From positions 3,782,001 to 3,846,000 of the forward strand of contig OZ241208.1 of NCBI GenBank assembly GCA_965199665.1: a DNA stretch of 64,000 nt. The letters run 5' to 3'. The notes under the pieces were generated by a model. The model had not been told where the DNA came from. It saw only the letters and a list, made by a program, of their open reading frames with translations, and made no database searches. This DNA is from JAVVHH01 sp965199665. Lineage in GTDB: Bacteria > Pseudomonadota > Alphaproteobacteria > Acetobacterales > Acetobacteraceae. Within the stretch, counting starts at the first letter, position 1. Every line of letters begins with the position of its first letter. Positions 24,719 to 32,976 of the stretch are shown here, piece after piece. The position numbers and the translations under genes were made by a program.

Positions 24719-24766
24719 AACGTCGGCCTGAAACGTCGGCCTGAAACGGCGGCCTGAAACGGCGGC
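24715..24766. repeat. Tandem repeat, 4 units of 13 bp
   Basis: Four head-to-tail copies of CTGAAACGKCGGC: two with GTCGGC followed by two with GGCGGC. The first unit contains the aldo/keto reductase stop codon and the array ends 4 bp before the methyltransferase stop. It occupies the convergent 3' junction of the two genes. The repeat count could vary between strains. Confidence 0.95.
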
Positions 24767-24770
24767 GGGG

Positions 24771-25511
24771 TCAGCCGGCGGGGCAGGAGGGGACGCTGCC
24801 CGGCGCCGGCGGCGTGGCCGGCGGCGCGAACACGGCCAGGTATTCCGAGCGCGGCGGCGCCTCCAGCAGCCAATGGAACCCGATCGGCCGGTAGCCCGCG
24901 GCCGCCAGCTCGCAGGCGAGCAGCGCCCGCGGCGTGCCGTGCCGCAACACCGCATCGTCGACGTCGACGATGCCGACGGTGCCGCCGGGCTTCATCGCCG
25001 TGGCCAGGTTGGCCAGCAGGGCGAAGGGCTGCTCGATCTCGTGATACATGTGGATCAGCACCGCCGCATCGACCGAGTGCGGCGGCAGGCGGGGGTCGCC
25101 GGGCTCGCCGAGGCCGGTCACGACGTTGCCGATCCGCTCCTGGCGCAACCGGTTGCGCAGGCGGGCCAGGTAGTCCGGCACCACGTCCTGCGCCAGCACC
25201 CGCCCGGTGGGCCCGACGCGGGCGGCGAGCCGCACCGTGTAGTAGCCCGACCCGGCGCCGATATCGGCCACCACCATGCCCGGCCGGATGCCGAGCCATT
25301 CCATCACCTGGGCCGCCTCGCCCGCCCGCTCGCGCTCGTCCTCCGCCCGCCAACGGTCGGACACGACGGGGGCCACCGGCCGGCTCGGCCGCACGAAATC
25401 GGCGGCGGGCAGGCCGGGCGGGCCGAGATAGGCGTCGGCCGGTTGCGCCCGGGCCGGCGCTGCGAGCAGCACCAGACCGAGAAGGGGGATGAGGGCGGGG
25501 CGGAAGGTCAT
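24771..25511 (-). CDS. Exported class I SAM-dependent methyltransferase
   Basis: A 246-residue methyltransferase preceded by an N-terminal signal sequence (PALIPLLGLVLLAAPARAQP). Motif I is VVADIGAGSGYYTVRLA at about residues 80-96, followed by the acidic loop and later motif GGTVGIVDVDD. Such signal-bearing predicted methyltransferases (COG4798-like) are known in proteobacteria but SAM is not expected in the periplasm, so either it acts during or before export or the signal is an anchor. Start ATG 25511 is the only one that yields this leader. It overlaps nothing upstream; a PAP2 phosphatase gene lies 4 bp away on the same strand and is probably co-transcribed. Confidence 0.78.
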   Translation of the reverse strand: MTFRPALIPLLGLVLLAAPARAQPADAYLGPPGLPAADFVRPSRPVAPVVSDRWRAEDERERAGEAAQVMEWLGIRPGMVVADIGAGSGYYTVRLAARVGPTGRVLAQDVVPDYLARLRNRLRQERIGNVVTGLGEPGDPRLPPHSVDAAVLIHMYHEIEQPFALLANLATAMKPGGTVGIVDVDDAVLRHGTPRALLACELAAAGYRPIGFHWLLEAPPRSEYLAVFAPPATPPAPGSVPSCPAG

Positions 25512-25515
25512 GCGC

Positions 25516-26163
25516 TCAACCTGGGCTGCCGCCTCGGCCTCGGCAACCAGTCCCCGACCGCATCGCCAGCCCGGCCAGGCACGCGCAGCCCCACCCGCCG
25601 CCGAGCGCCCAGCCGGCGAGCACATCGCTCGGCCAATGCAGCCCGAGATACACCCGGCTCAGCCCGATCAGCAGCGGCAGGCCGGCCGCCACGGCCCCGA
25701 CGAAGCGACGGGCCGCCCGCGACAGCTCGCCGCGCAGCAACAGCCCGGCGATCACCACGGCCATCGCCGCCGACAGCGCGGCGTGCGAGGACGGGAACGA
25801 GGTGGTGAACACCAGCGGGCCACCCGTCACCAGCTCCGGCCGCGCCCGGCCGACGACGCTCTTGACCGCCCCCACCAGCACCAGACACCCCGACGCCGCC
25901 ACCAGCAGGCCGGCTGCATCCATCCGGCGCCGGGTTAATGCGGCGTAGCCGGCGCCGATCGCCGCGACGAGGCTGAGCACGAGGTTGCTGCCGAGCCCAG
26001 TCAGGTCGCGCGCCGCTTCCGTCATCAAGGTGGAGCGCAGGGTCGCCTGCACCAGCCGGGCGGCGACCCGGTCGAACCCTTCGTTCCACCCGGCCAGCAC
26101 CAGCAGGTAGACGCCCCCGAACAGCACGGCGGCCGCGACCGACGCTCCCCCCAGCCTCCGCAC
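25516..26163 (-). CDS. PAP2-family membrane phosphatase
   Basis: A 215-residue integral membrane phosphatase. The three PAP2 motifs are visible: KSVVGRARPE (KxxxxxxRP), PSSHAA (PSGH) and SRVYLGLHWPSDVLAG (SRxxxxxHxxxD). Hydrophobic segments fit six membrane helices. Start GTG 26163 with GGAGG about 7 bp upstream; the longer frame to 26316 crosses the intergenic space and overlaps the divergent photolyase gene. PAP2 enzymes dephosphorylate undecaprenyl pyrophosphate, phosphatidic acid or similar lipids. It is divergent from the photolyase gene, with about 90 bp between, and upstream of the exported methyltransferase. Confidence 0.85.
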   Translation of the reverse strand: MRRLGGASVAAAVLFGGVYLLVLAGWNEGFDRVAARLVQATLRSTLMTEAARDLTGLGSNLVLSLVAAIGAGYAALTRRRMDAAGLLVAASGCLVLVGAVKSVVGRARPELVTGGPLVFTTSFPSSHAALSAAMAVVIAGLLLRGELSRAARRFVGAVAAGLPLLIGLSRVYLGLHWPSDVLAGWALGGGWGCACLAGLAMRSGTGCRGRGGSPG

Positions 26164-26255
26164 GACTGCCTCCCCCGAACCCGTCGGCACGCTACCACGC
26201 CCCCGCGCGCTTTCCCGACTAGCCAGCCTCCCGCACTCCCCCACATGCTGCTCCG

Positions 26256-27632
26256 ATGATCGAGGACACCCGGATCCGAGCGCTGAACGACCGCCCCGTG
26301 CAGGAGAAGGCGTCATACGTTCTCTATTGGATGGGCTTGTCCCAGCGTGCCGCCTTCAACCCGGCCCTCGAGCATGCGGTGGACGAAGCCAATGCGCGCA
26401 AGCTTCCGGTGTTGGTCTGCTACGGCATCGCGGAGGACTTCCCCGAGGTCAATGCGCGGCATTGGAGCTTCCTGCTGGAGGGGCTGGCCGAGATCGGGCC
26501 GGCACTGACCAAGCGCGGGATCGGCTTCGTGGCCCGGCGCGAGCCCCCGGTGGAAGCGGCACTGCGCTACGCCGCCGACGCCGCCCTGGTGGTGTGCGAC
26601 CGCACCTACCCCAAGGCCGCACGCGCCTACTACGCCGAAGTGGCCGAGCGCGCCCCGTGCCGGGTCGTGCAGGTGGAAGGCGACGTGGTGGTGCCGGTCG
26701 AGACCGCGTCGCCCAAGCACGAATACGCGGCGCGGACGCTGCGGCCCAAGCTCGGCCGGCTGATGCCCGAGTATCTCAAGCCGCTGGAGCCGCGCCGGGT
26801 CCAGCACAAGGCGGACAAGCTGACGGTCGAGAGCACGCTGGACCTGTCGGACATTCCCCGCCTGGTCGCGAGCCTCAAAGCGGATCAGAGCGTGCGCCCG
26901 GTGAAGCGCTTCCGCGGCGGGGCGTCGCAGGCCGAGGCGCGGCTGCGCGAGTATCTCGGCGGCCCGTTCGGCCATTATGCCACCGTGCGCGGCCGGCCCG
27001 AATCCGGCGCCGCGTCGCACATGAGCCCCTACCTGCATTACGGGCACATCTCGCCCGTGGCGCTGGTGCTGGCCGTCCAGGGATCCAACAAGGGCGACGC
27101 GGAGGACAAGGCGGCCTTCGTGGAGGAGGTCGTCGTCCGGCGCGAACTCGCGGTCAACCACATCCATTACGAGGAACGCTTCGACGACTACGCCTGTGTG
27201 CCGGATTGGGCGCGCAAGACGCTGGACGCGCATCGGACGGACGAACGACCGCACCTGTATACGCGCGAACAGTTCGACCAGGGGCTGTCCCACGACCGCT
27301 ACTGGAACGCGGCCATGCTGGAGATGCGCGAGACCGGCTACATGCACAACCATATGCGCATGTATTGGGGCAAGAAGATCGTCCAATGGTCGGCCTCCCC
27401 GGAGGAGGCGTGGGACATCGCGCTGCGGCTCAACAACCGCTACTTCATCGATGGGCGGGACGCCAATTCCTACACCAACATCGGCTGGCTGTTCGGCCTG
27501 CACGACCGCCCCTGGGGCCCGCAGCCCGTGTTCGGCAACGTCCGTTCCATGAGCGAGGCCAGCCTCAAGAAGTTCGACGCCGATGCCTACGTGACGGAAG
27601 TGGAACGTCTGGCCGCGGCGGAACGCGCATGA
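26256..27632 (+). CDS. Class II CPD photolyase
   Basis: A 458-residue deoxyribodipyrimidine photolyase of class II. The N-terminal alpha/beta antenna domain begins around ASYVLYWMGLSQRA. The C-terminal FAD domain holds the class II signatures YMHNHMRMYWGKK and YFIDGRDANSYTNIGWLFG. The region HISPVALVL and the RRELAVNH helix also match. It repairs UV-made cyclobutane pyrimidine dimers using reduced FAD and light, useful in a phototroph. Start ATG 26256 (ATGATC); no strong ribosome site is visible, and a later in-frame Met would lose conserved sequence. Its stop overlaps the start of the photolyase-like gene downstream (ATGA). Confidence 0.92.
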   Translation: MIEDTRIRALNDRPVQEKASYVLYWMGLSQRAAFNPALEHAVDEANARKLPVLVCYGIAEDFPEVNARHWSFLLEGLAEIGPALTKRGIGFVARREPPVEAALRYAADAALVVCDRTYPKAARAYYAEVAERAPCRVVQVEGDVVVPVETASPKHEYAARTLRPKLGRLMPEYLKPLEPRRVQHKADKLTVESTLDLSDIPRLVASLKADQSVRPVKRFRGGASQAEARLREYLGGPFGHYATVRGRPESGAASHMSPYLHYGHISPVALVLAVQGSNKGDAEDKAAFVEEVVVRRELAVNHIHYEERFDDYACVPDWARKTLDAHRTDERPHLYTREQFDQGLSHDRYWNAAMLEMRETGYMHNHMRMYWGKKIVQWSASPEEAWDIALRLNNRYFIDGRDANSYTNIGWLFGLHDRPWGPQPVFGNVRSMSEASLKKFDADAYVTEVERLAAAERA

Positions 27633-28771
27633 CCTCCTTGACCCGCGCGGCGGGGCTCGAGCGCTTGGCCGCCATCGTGCCGCAGCTCGGCCGCGCCTAC
27701 GCCGCCGGCCGCAATACCGATCACGGACCCGGCGTGCCGCCGAGCACCACCGCACTGTCGCCCTTTCTGCGCCGCCGCCTGCTACTGGAACGCGAGCTGG
27801 TCGCGGCCGCGCTCGATGCGCACGGCCCGGCTTCCGGCAAGTTCGTCGACGAGGTGTTCTGGCGCTCCTACTTCAAAGGTCACCTCGAGACCCATCCTGC
27901 CGCCTGGACCGGCTACCTCGCCGGTGTCGAGGCCCAGAACGGCCGGGTCGCCGGCAATGCCGGCCTGCGCCGCGCGGTGGAGGAGGCGGTAGCCGGGCGC
28001 ACCGGCATCGACGGCTTCGACGACTGGGCGCGCGAGCTGGTCGACACCGGCTGGCTGCACAACCACGCCCGCATGTGGTTCGCCTCCATCTGGATCTTCA
28101 CCCTGCGGCTGCCCTGGGAGCTCGGCGCGGCGTTCTTCCTCCGCCACCTGCTGGACGGCGACCCGGCCAGCAACACGCTGTCCTGGCGCTGGGTCGCCGG
28201 GCTGCACACGCGGGGCAAGGCTTACGTGGCGCGGGCGGAGAACATCCGCCGCTACACGGATGGCCGTTTCGATCCGACCGGCCTCGACGAGGACCCGGCG
28301 CCGCTGGAGGAAACCGACCCGCCGCGCGGCGTGCCCCTGCCGCACGCCGACGCGCCGCCCACCGGGGAGGTCGCGCTGCTGCTGCACGGGGACGACCTGC
28401 ATCCGGAGAGCCTGCCGCTGAAAGGCGCGAACGTCCGCCGGGTCGCCGGGCTGGTGGCGCACATGCCGGGCGCGGATGAGCGGGTCCGCGCGGCCGATGC
28501 GGCGGCGATGGCCGACGCCCTGGCGCGCGCCCGCCAGCACTGGAATTGCGAGGTGGTGCCCGAGGCGCCCGAATTGCCGGACGGATGGGCGGATGGCTTG
28601 CCGGTCGTCGCGGCCTGGGCGCCGGTCGGCCCCTCGGCCGCCGCGCTGCCGCCCGGCACCATCCGCGTACGCCGCCGCTGGGACGAGCTGGCCTGGCCCC
28701 GCTCGACCCGCGGCTTCTTCCAGCTCAGGACCGCGATCCCCGCCATTCTGCGCGAAGACGGGGTGGAATAG
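27629..28771 (+). CDS. Photolyase-like FAD-domain protein with apparent domain permutation
   Basis: A 380-residue protein whose first 230 residues match the FAD-binding domain of photolyases/cryptochromes: SPFLRRRLLLERELV, FVDEVFWRSYFKGHLE, WLHNHARMWFASIW and a DGDPASNTLSWRWVAG motif followed by RAENIRRY. It has no N-terminal antenna domain. Instead, after the FAD domain there is an alpha/beta-like region with VALLLHGDDLHPESLPL near residue 248, a VVAAWAPVGP strand near 330, and a terminal helix ending in TAIPAILREDG, features that normally precede the FAD domain. I read this as a circular permutation. Start ATG 27629 overlaps the class II photolyase stop, so the two are co-translated. Repair or light-sensing activity is inferred. 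Confidence 0.72.
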   Translation: MTSLTRAAGLERLAAIVPQLGRAYAAGRNTDHGPGVPPSTTALSPFLRRRLLLERELVAAALDAHGPASGKFVDEVFWRSYFKGHLETHPAAWTGYLAGVEAQNGRVAGNAGLRRAVEEAVAGRTGIDGFDDWARELVDTGWLHNHARMWFASIWIFTLRLPWELGAAFFLRHLLDGDPASNTLSWRWVAGLHTRGKAYVARAENIRRYTDGRFDPTGLDEDPAPLEETDPPRGVPLPHADAPPTGEVALLLHGDDLHPESLPLKGANVRRVAGLVAHMPGADERVRAADAAAMADALARARQHWNCEVVPEAPELPDGWADGLPVVAAWAPVGPSAAALPPGTIRVRRRWDELAWPRSTRGFFQLRTAIPAILREDGVE

Positions 28772-29048
28772 TCGGGCGAAGGCGATCCACCTCCCGTCCC
28801 GGCTACCGACAGTATTCGTCATCTCCCGCCGCCGCCCATCGCAGTTAAACGTTCCCGCCCGCTGAATCGGCGACGGCGCAGCGCGGAATGCGACTTTCCT
28901 GCGCGGCGCGGCGGGGAAACGATCTTCTTCGCCAGCCCGTACCTTTGCTTATTCCATCTGTTGTCTGCCTCCCCCCGGCCCGCGACATAGTGCGGGACGA
29001 TCGGGGCGCCTCGCGGCTCCCGTGTCTCACGACGCTGGCAGGAGCCCC
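28772..29048. other. Intergenic region upstream of sulfonate operon
   Basis: The 277 bp between the photolyase-like gene and ssuC show no open reading frame with coding character. The segment near 28945-28965 is the most AT-rich (TTTGCTTATTCCATCTG), as expected for a promoter of the ssu operon. AGGAG at 29040-29044 serves the ATG at 29049. I do not see a defined operator. Confidence 0.5.
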
Positions 29049-29876
29049 ATGTCGCAAACCGTTCTTGCCGCCCCGCCGGCCACCCGGTCGCTGCGCCGGC
29101 CCACTTTCGCGCTGCCGCGGCGCCTGGCCTGGCGGCGGGCGGTCGCGCCGCTCGTGCTGCTGCTCGCCTGGCAGGCGGCGTCCAGCGCCGGGCTGCTGTC
29201 CCCGCGCACGCTCGCCTCGCCGCTGCAGATCGTCAGCGTCGGGTGGGACCTCGCCCTCTCCGGCGACCTCGCGGTCAACGTCGGCGTGTCACTGGCCCGC
29301 GTGCTGGCCGGGCTGACGATCGGCGTCTCGGTTGGCGCCGCGCTGGCGGTGGTGGCCGGGCTGTCGCGGCTGGGCGAAGACATCGTGGACGCGCCGATGC
29401 AGATGCTGCGGACGCTGCCCTTCCTGGCGCTGGTGCCGCTGTTCATCCTGTGGCTCGGCATCGGCGAGGTACCCAAGGTCGCGCTGGTGGCGCTGGGCTC
29501 GGCCTTCCCGGTCTATCTCAACCTGTTCTCCGGCATCCGCGGCGTGGACCCCAAGCTGGTCGAGATGGCCCGCGTGTTCGGGCTCGATCGTGCCGGCCTC
29601 ATCCGTCACATGATCCTGCCGGGCGCGCTGCCGGCCGCGCTGACCGGGCTGCGCTTCAGCCTCGGCGTGGCCTGGCTGTCGCTGGTGGTGGCCGAGCAGA
29701 TCAACGCCCATGCCGGCATCGGCTACATGATCAACGACGCGCGCGACTTCCTGCGCACGGATGTCATCATGGTCGGGCTGGTGCTGTATGCCGTGCTGGG
29801 CCTGCTGGTGGACGGGCTGGTCCGCGGCCTAGAGACCCGGCTGCTGGCGTGGCGTCCGACCCTGGTGCGGGCATGA
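29049..29876 (+). CDS. ssuC: Aliphatic sulfonate ABC transporter permease (SsuC-like)
   Basis: A 275-residue inner-membrane permease of the binding-protein-dependent type. Hydrophobic segments cover the protein from about residue 37. The EAA-type loop MARVFGLDRAGLIRHMILPG (about residues 175-194) is the cytoplasmic contact for the ATPase. ATG 29049 is preceded by AGGAG. It is the first gene of an operon ssuC-ssuB-ssuA-ssuD in which all members but the last are translationally coupled. The SsuA-like protein at 30625 and the monooxygenase at 31602 support sulfonate uptake rather than taurine or nitrate, though substrate specificity is inferred. Confidence 0.85.
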   Translation: MSQTVLAAPPATRSLRRPTFALPRRLAWRRAVAPLVLLLAWQAASSAGLLSPRTLASPLQIVSVGWDLALSGDLAVNVGVSLARVLAGLTIGVSVGAALAVVAGLSRLGEDIVDAPMQMLRTLPFLALVPLFILWLGIGEVPKVALVALGSAFPVYLNLFSGIRGVDPKLVEMARVFGLDRAGLIRHMILPGALPAALTGLRFSLGVAWLSLVVAEQINAHAGIGYMINDARDFLRTDVIMVGLVLYAVLGLLVDGLVRGLETRLLAWRPTLVRA

Positions 29877-30628
29877 CGGGGGTGTCGCGAGCGGGTAGCA
29901 CCCGCGTCCGCGGCCTGACGCGGCAGTTCGCGCCGGGCCGGCCGCCGGTGCTGGACCGGCTCGACCTCGACGTCGCGCCCGGCGAATTCGTGGCGCTGCT
30001 CGGCGCCAGCGGGTCCGGCAAGACCACGCTGCTGCGCACGCTGGCCGGACTCGACCCGGTGCCGGAGGGCGCGACCGTCGCCGTGCCGCAGCCGGCCGCC
30101 GTGGTGTTCCAGCAGCCGCTCCTGCTGCCCTGGAAATCCGTGTGGCAGAACGTGGCGCTCGGCACCGCCGGCGCCGACGCCCGCATCCGGGCGGAGGCGG
30201 CGCTGCGCGAGGTCGGCCTGGCCCATCGCGTGGATGCCTGGCCCGGCACGCTCTCCGGCGGCGAGGCGCAGCGCGCGGCGTTGGCCCGCGCTCTGGTCCG
30301 CGAGCCCGCCCTGCTGCTGCTCGACGAGCCGTTCGCCGCCCTCGACGCGCTGACCCGGCTGCGCATGCACGACCTCGTCATGGACCTCTGGTCCCGCCAT
30401 CGCCCGGCGACCCTGCTGGTCACGCACGACGTCGACGAGGCGGTGGCGCTGGCCGACCGGCTGCTGGTGCTCGAAGGCGGGCGTATTGCGCTCGATGTCG
30501 CCAACCCCCTGCCCCGCCCGCGCGACCGCGCCCACCCCGATTTCGCCGGCCTGCGCGCCCGCCTGCTCGCCCAGCTCGGCGTGCACGGGCATGCCGAGTT
30601 GGGCGAGCAGCCGGGCGCCCGAAAGTGA
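29873..30628 (+). CDS. ssuB: Aliphatic sulfonate ABC transporter ATP-binding protein (SsuB-like)
   Basis: A 251-residue ABC ATPase. The Walker A is GASGSGKTT, the signature LSGGEAQRAALARAL, Walker B ALLLLDEPF and the switch His follows VTHDVDEA. The Q-loop is VVFQQPLLLPW, typical of the nitrate/sulfonate/taurine importer ATPases. Start ATG 29873 overlaps the permease stop (ATGA) and its stop overlaps the next gene (GTGA). It energises the SsuC permease. The family cannot separate sulfonate from nitrate ATPases by itself; the adjacent monooxygenase decides. Confidence 0.88.
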   Translation: MTGVSRAGSTRVRGLTRQFAPGRPPVLDRLDLDVAPGEFVALLGASGSGKTTLLRTLAGLDPVPEGATVAVPQPAAVVFQQPLLLPWKSVWQNVALGTAGADARIRAEAALREVGLAHRVDAWPGTLSGGEAQRAALARALVREPALLLLDEPFAALDALTRLRMHDLVMDLWSRHRPATLLVTHDVDEAVALADRLLVLEGGRIALDVANPLPRPRDRAHPDFAGLRARLLAQLGVHGHAELGEQPGARK

Positions 30629-31581
30629 AATCCATGACACCGATCCTCCGCCGCCGCTCCTTTCTCGCCGCCGCCGGCCTGCTGGCCGCGCCGTCCCTCG
30701 CCCGCGCCGCCCCCGCGGTCCGCATCGGCTACCAGAAGAACGGTGCGTTGGTTCTGCTGCGCGAGCAGCGCCTGCTGGAACGCAAGGGCATCGCGGCGAC
30801 CTTTGTCGAGTTCTCGTCCGGCCCGCCGCTGCTGGAAGCGCTCAATGCCGGCGCAGTGGATTTCGGCGCCACCGGCGACACGCCGCCCCTCTTCGCCCAG
30901 GCGGCCGGCAGCGCGCTGGTCTATGTCGGCGGCCAGCCGATCGCCGGCGCGAGCTCGGCCGTGCTGGTGCAGAAAGACGGCCCGATCAAGACCATCGCCG
31001 ACCTGCGCGGCAAGCGCTTCGCCTTCACCAAAGGCTCCAGCGCCCACAACGTGGCGGTCAAGGTGCTGGCGACCGCCGGATTGACGCCGGCCGACGTGCA
31101 GCCGGTCTACCTGCAACCGCCGGATGCCGCCGCGTCGTTCCGCAGCGGCGCCGTCGATGCGTGGTCGATCTGGGATCCCTTCTTCGCCATCGCGCAGACC
31201 GACCCGGCGACCCGCGTGCTGACGACCGCGGAGGGCATCGCGCCGACCAACTCCTTCTTCCTCGCCGGCCGCGCCTACGCCGACAAGGAGGCCGACACCG
31301 TGCTGGCCCTGCTGGCGACCATCAACGAGGCCGCCGCCTGGGCCCGCGCCAATCCGGAACCGCTGGCCGAGGTCCTGTCGCGCGTCACGGGCGTGCCGCT
31401 ACCGGCCCAGCGCGTCTCGGCGGCCCGCGGCGTGTATGCCGTGCAGCCAGTGGACGACCGCATCGTCGCCCAACAGCAGGACATCGCCGACACCTTCGCT
31501 CGCCTGCACATCATCCCGTCGCGCATCGATGTCCGCGCCGCCGTGTGGCAGCGTGCCTGGCACGTTGCCGACGCGCGCTGA
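30625..31581 (+). CDS. ssuA: Aliphatic sulfonate ABC transporter substrate-binding protein (SsuA-like)
   Basis: A 318-residue periplasmic binding protein with a twin-arginine-like leader (RRRSFLAAAGLLAAPSLARA). The mature part starts VRIGYQKNGALVLLREQ and contains GPPLLEALNAGAVDFGATGD, the SsuA/TauA signature that includes the ligand-binding loop, and later WSIWDPFF. Start GTG 30625 overlaps the ATPase stop; ATG 30634 is an alternative. It is followed 20 bp downstream by the monooxygenase gene. Export by Tat is a possibility because of the RRRSFL motif. Confidence 0.88.
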   Translation: MKSMTPILRRRSFLAAAGLLAAPSLARAAPAVRIGYQKNGALVLLREQRLLERKGIAATFVEFSSGPPLLEALNAGAVDFGATGDTPPLFAQAAGSALVYVGGQPIAGASSAVLVQKDGPIKTIADLRGKRFAFTKGSSAHNVAVKVLATAGLTPADVQPVYLQPPDAAASFRSGAVDAWSIWDPFFAIAQTDPATRVLTTAEGIAPTNSFFLAGRAYADKEADTVLALLATINEAAAWARANPEPLAEVLSRVTGVPLPAQRVSAARGVYAVQPVDDRIVAQQQDIADTFARLHIIPSRIDVRAAVWQRAWHVADAR

Positions 31582-31601
31582 CCCTCGACAAGGAACCTGC
31601 C

Positions 31602-32816
31602 ATGAACTCCATCGCCCCGTCTGCCCAGCCGCTCGACTTGTTCTGGTTCCTGCCCACCGGCGGCGATGGCCGCTACCTCGGCAGCACCGTCGGCCAGCGC
31701 ACGATCGATCACCGCTACCTGCGCGCCATCGCCGGGGCGGCGGACTCGCTGGGCTATGGCGGCGTGCTGATCCCCACCGGGCGCGGTTGCGAGGATGCCT
31801 GGACGGTGGGCGCCAGCCTGCTGTCGCAGACGGAGCGGCTGCGCTTCCTGGTCGCGGTGCGCCCCGGCATGACGCTGCCGGCGGAAGCCGCGCGGCAAGC
31901 CGCGACCTTTGACCGCATGAGCGAGGGCCGCCTGCTGGTCAACGTCGTCAGCGGCGGCACCCCGGTGGACCTGGCCGGCGACGGGCTGCGGCTCGGTCAC
32001 GACGAACGCTACGCGCAGACGACGGAGTTCCTGCAGATCTTCCGCGGCCTGTTGAGCGGCGAAACCGTCGATTTCGAGGGTAAATACCTGTTCGCCAAGG
32101 GCGGCAAGCTGCTGTTCCCGCCCGTGCAGCGCCCCTACCCGCCGCTGTACATCGGTGGATCCTCCGCGCCGGGCCACGAGCTGGCCGCCACCCAGTGCGA
32201 CGTCTACCTCACCTGGGGCGAGCCGCCGGCCCAGGTGGCGGAGAAGATCGCCGACGTGCGCCGCCGGGCCGCCGCGGTCGGGCGCACCGTGCGGTTCGGC
32301 ATCCGCCTGCACCTGATCGTGCGCGAAACGGAAGACGCCGCGTGGGCGGCCGCGGACGACCTCATCCAGCACCTGTCGGACGACGTGATCGCGCAGGCGC
32401 AGCGCAAGCTGCAGGCCGAGAGCGACAGCGAAGGCCAGCGCCGCATGGTGGCGCTGCATGGCGGCCAGCGGGACCGGCTGGTGGTCTCGCCCAATTTGTG
32501 GGCCGGCGTCGGCCTGGTGCGCGGCGGTGCCGGCACCGCGCTGGTGGGCGATCCCGCGACGGTGGCCGAGCGCATCCGCGAATACCAGGCGCTCGGCATC
32601 GACACGGTGATCGCCTCCGGCTACCCGCATCTGGAGGAGTGCTACCGGGTCGCCGAGCTGCTGTTCCCGCAGCTCGCGTTGCAGGCCCAGGGCGGCGGCG
32701 AGCGCGCGCGCCTCCGGGGCGGCCCGGCCTACCTGGCTGGCGGCGGCTCGCTCAGCACGGACGGCTTCGCCACACCCGCCGCGGCCAGCCCGGCGCCGCT
32801 CACCCGTGCGTTCTGA
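31602..32816 (+). CDS. ssuD: FMNH2-dependent alkanesulfonate monooxygenase (SsuD-like)
   Basis: A 404-residue flavin-dependent monooxygenase of the luciferase-like superfamily. The N-terminus LDLFWFLPTGGDGRYLGSTV, the segment WTVGASLLSQTERLRFLVAV and the SGGTPVDLAGDGL loop match SsuD. The C-terminal 30 residues are an additional low-complexity Gly/Ala tail beyond the E. coli length (about 381). It desulfonates C2-C10 alkanesulfonates to aldehyde and sulfite with FMNH2 from a reductase (SsuE), which is not encoded here. Start ATG 31602 with AGGA upstream. As the last gene of the operon it indicates that the transporter imports alkanesulfonates as a sulfur source. Confidence 0.88.
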   Translation: MNSIAPSAQPLDLFWFLPTGGDGRYLGSTVGQRTIDHRYLRAIAGAADSLGYGGVLIPTGRGCEDAWTVGASLLSQTERLRFLVAVRPGMTLPAEAARQAATFDRMSEGRLLVNVVSGGTPVDLAGDGLRLGHDERYAQTTEFLQIFRGLLSGETVDFEGKYLFAKGGKLLFPPVQRPYPPLYIGGSSAPGHELAATQCDVYLTWGEPPAQVAEKIADVRRRAAAVGRTVRFGIRLHLIVRETEDAAWAAADDLIQHLSDDVIAQAQRKLQAESDSEGQRRMVALHGGQRDRLVVSPNLWAGVGLVRGGAGTALVGDPATVAERIREYQALGIDTVIASGYPHLEECYRVAELLFPQLALQAQGGGERARLRGGPAYLAGGGSLSTDGFATPAAASPAPLTRAF

Positions 32817-32976
32817 CCGGGCTCAGCCATTCGACTTGAGTCCGGTCGAGGCCAGGCCGACCGTGACCAGGTCGTAGCGGGACTTCAGCAAGCTCCGCGT
32901 GCCGACTTGGTGGTCGCCAATGCGGCACGCGCGGCGTCGACGCTGCCCGATGGAGGTCCGGTGACGGGAGTTGCGT

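Noticed and set aside
32817..32976. Minus-strand peptide remnant reading SLLKSRYDLVTVGLASTG
   Set aside because: Only about 25 codons before a stop, with no start; could be a fragment of a lost gene but cannot be supported.
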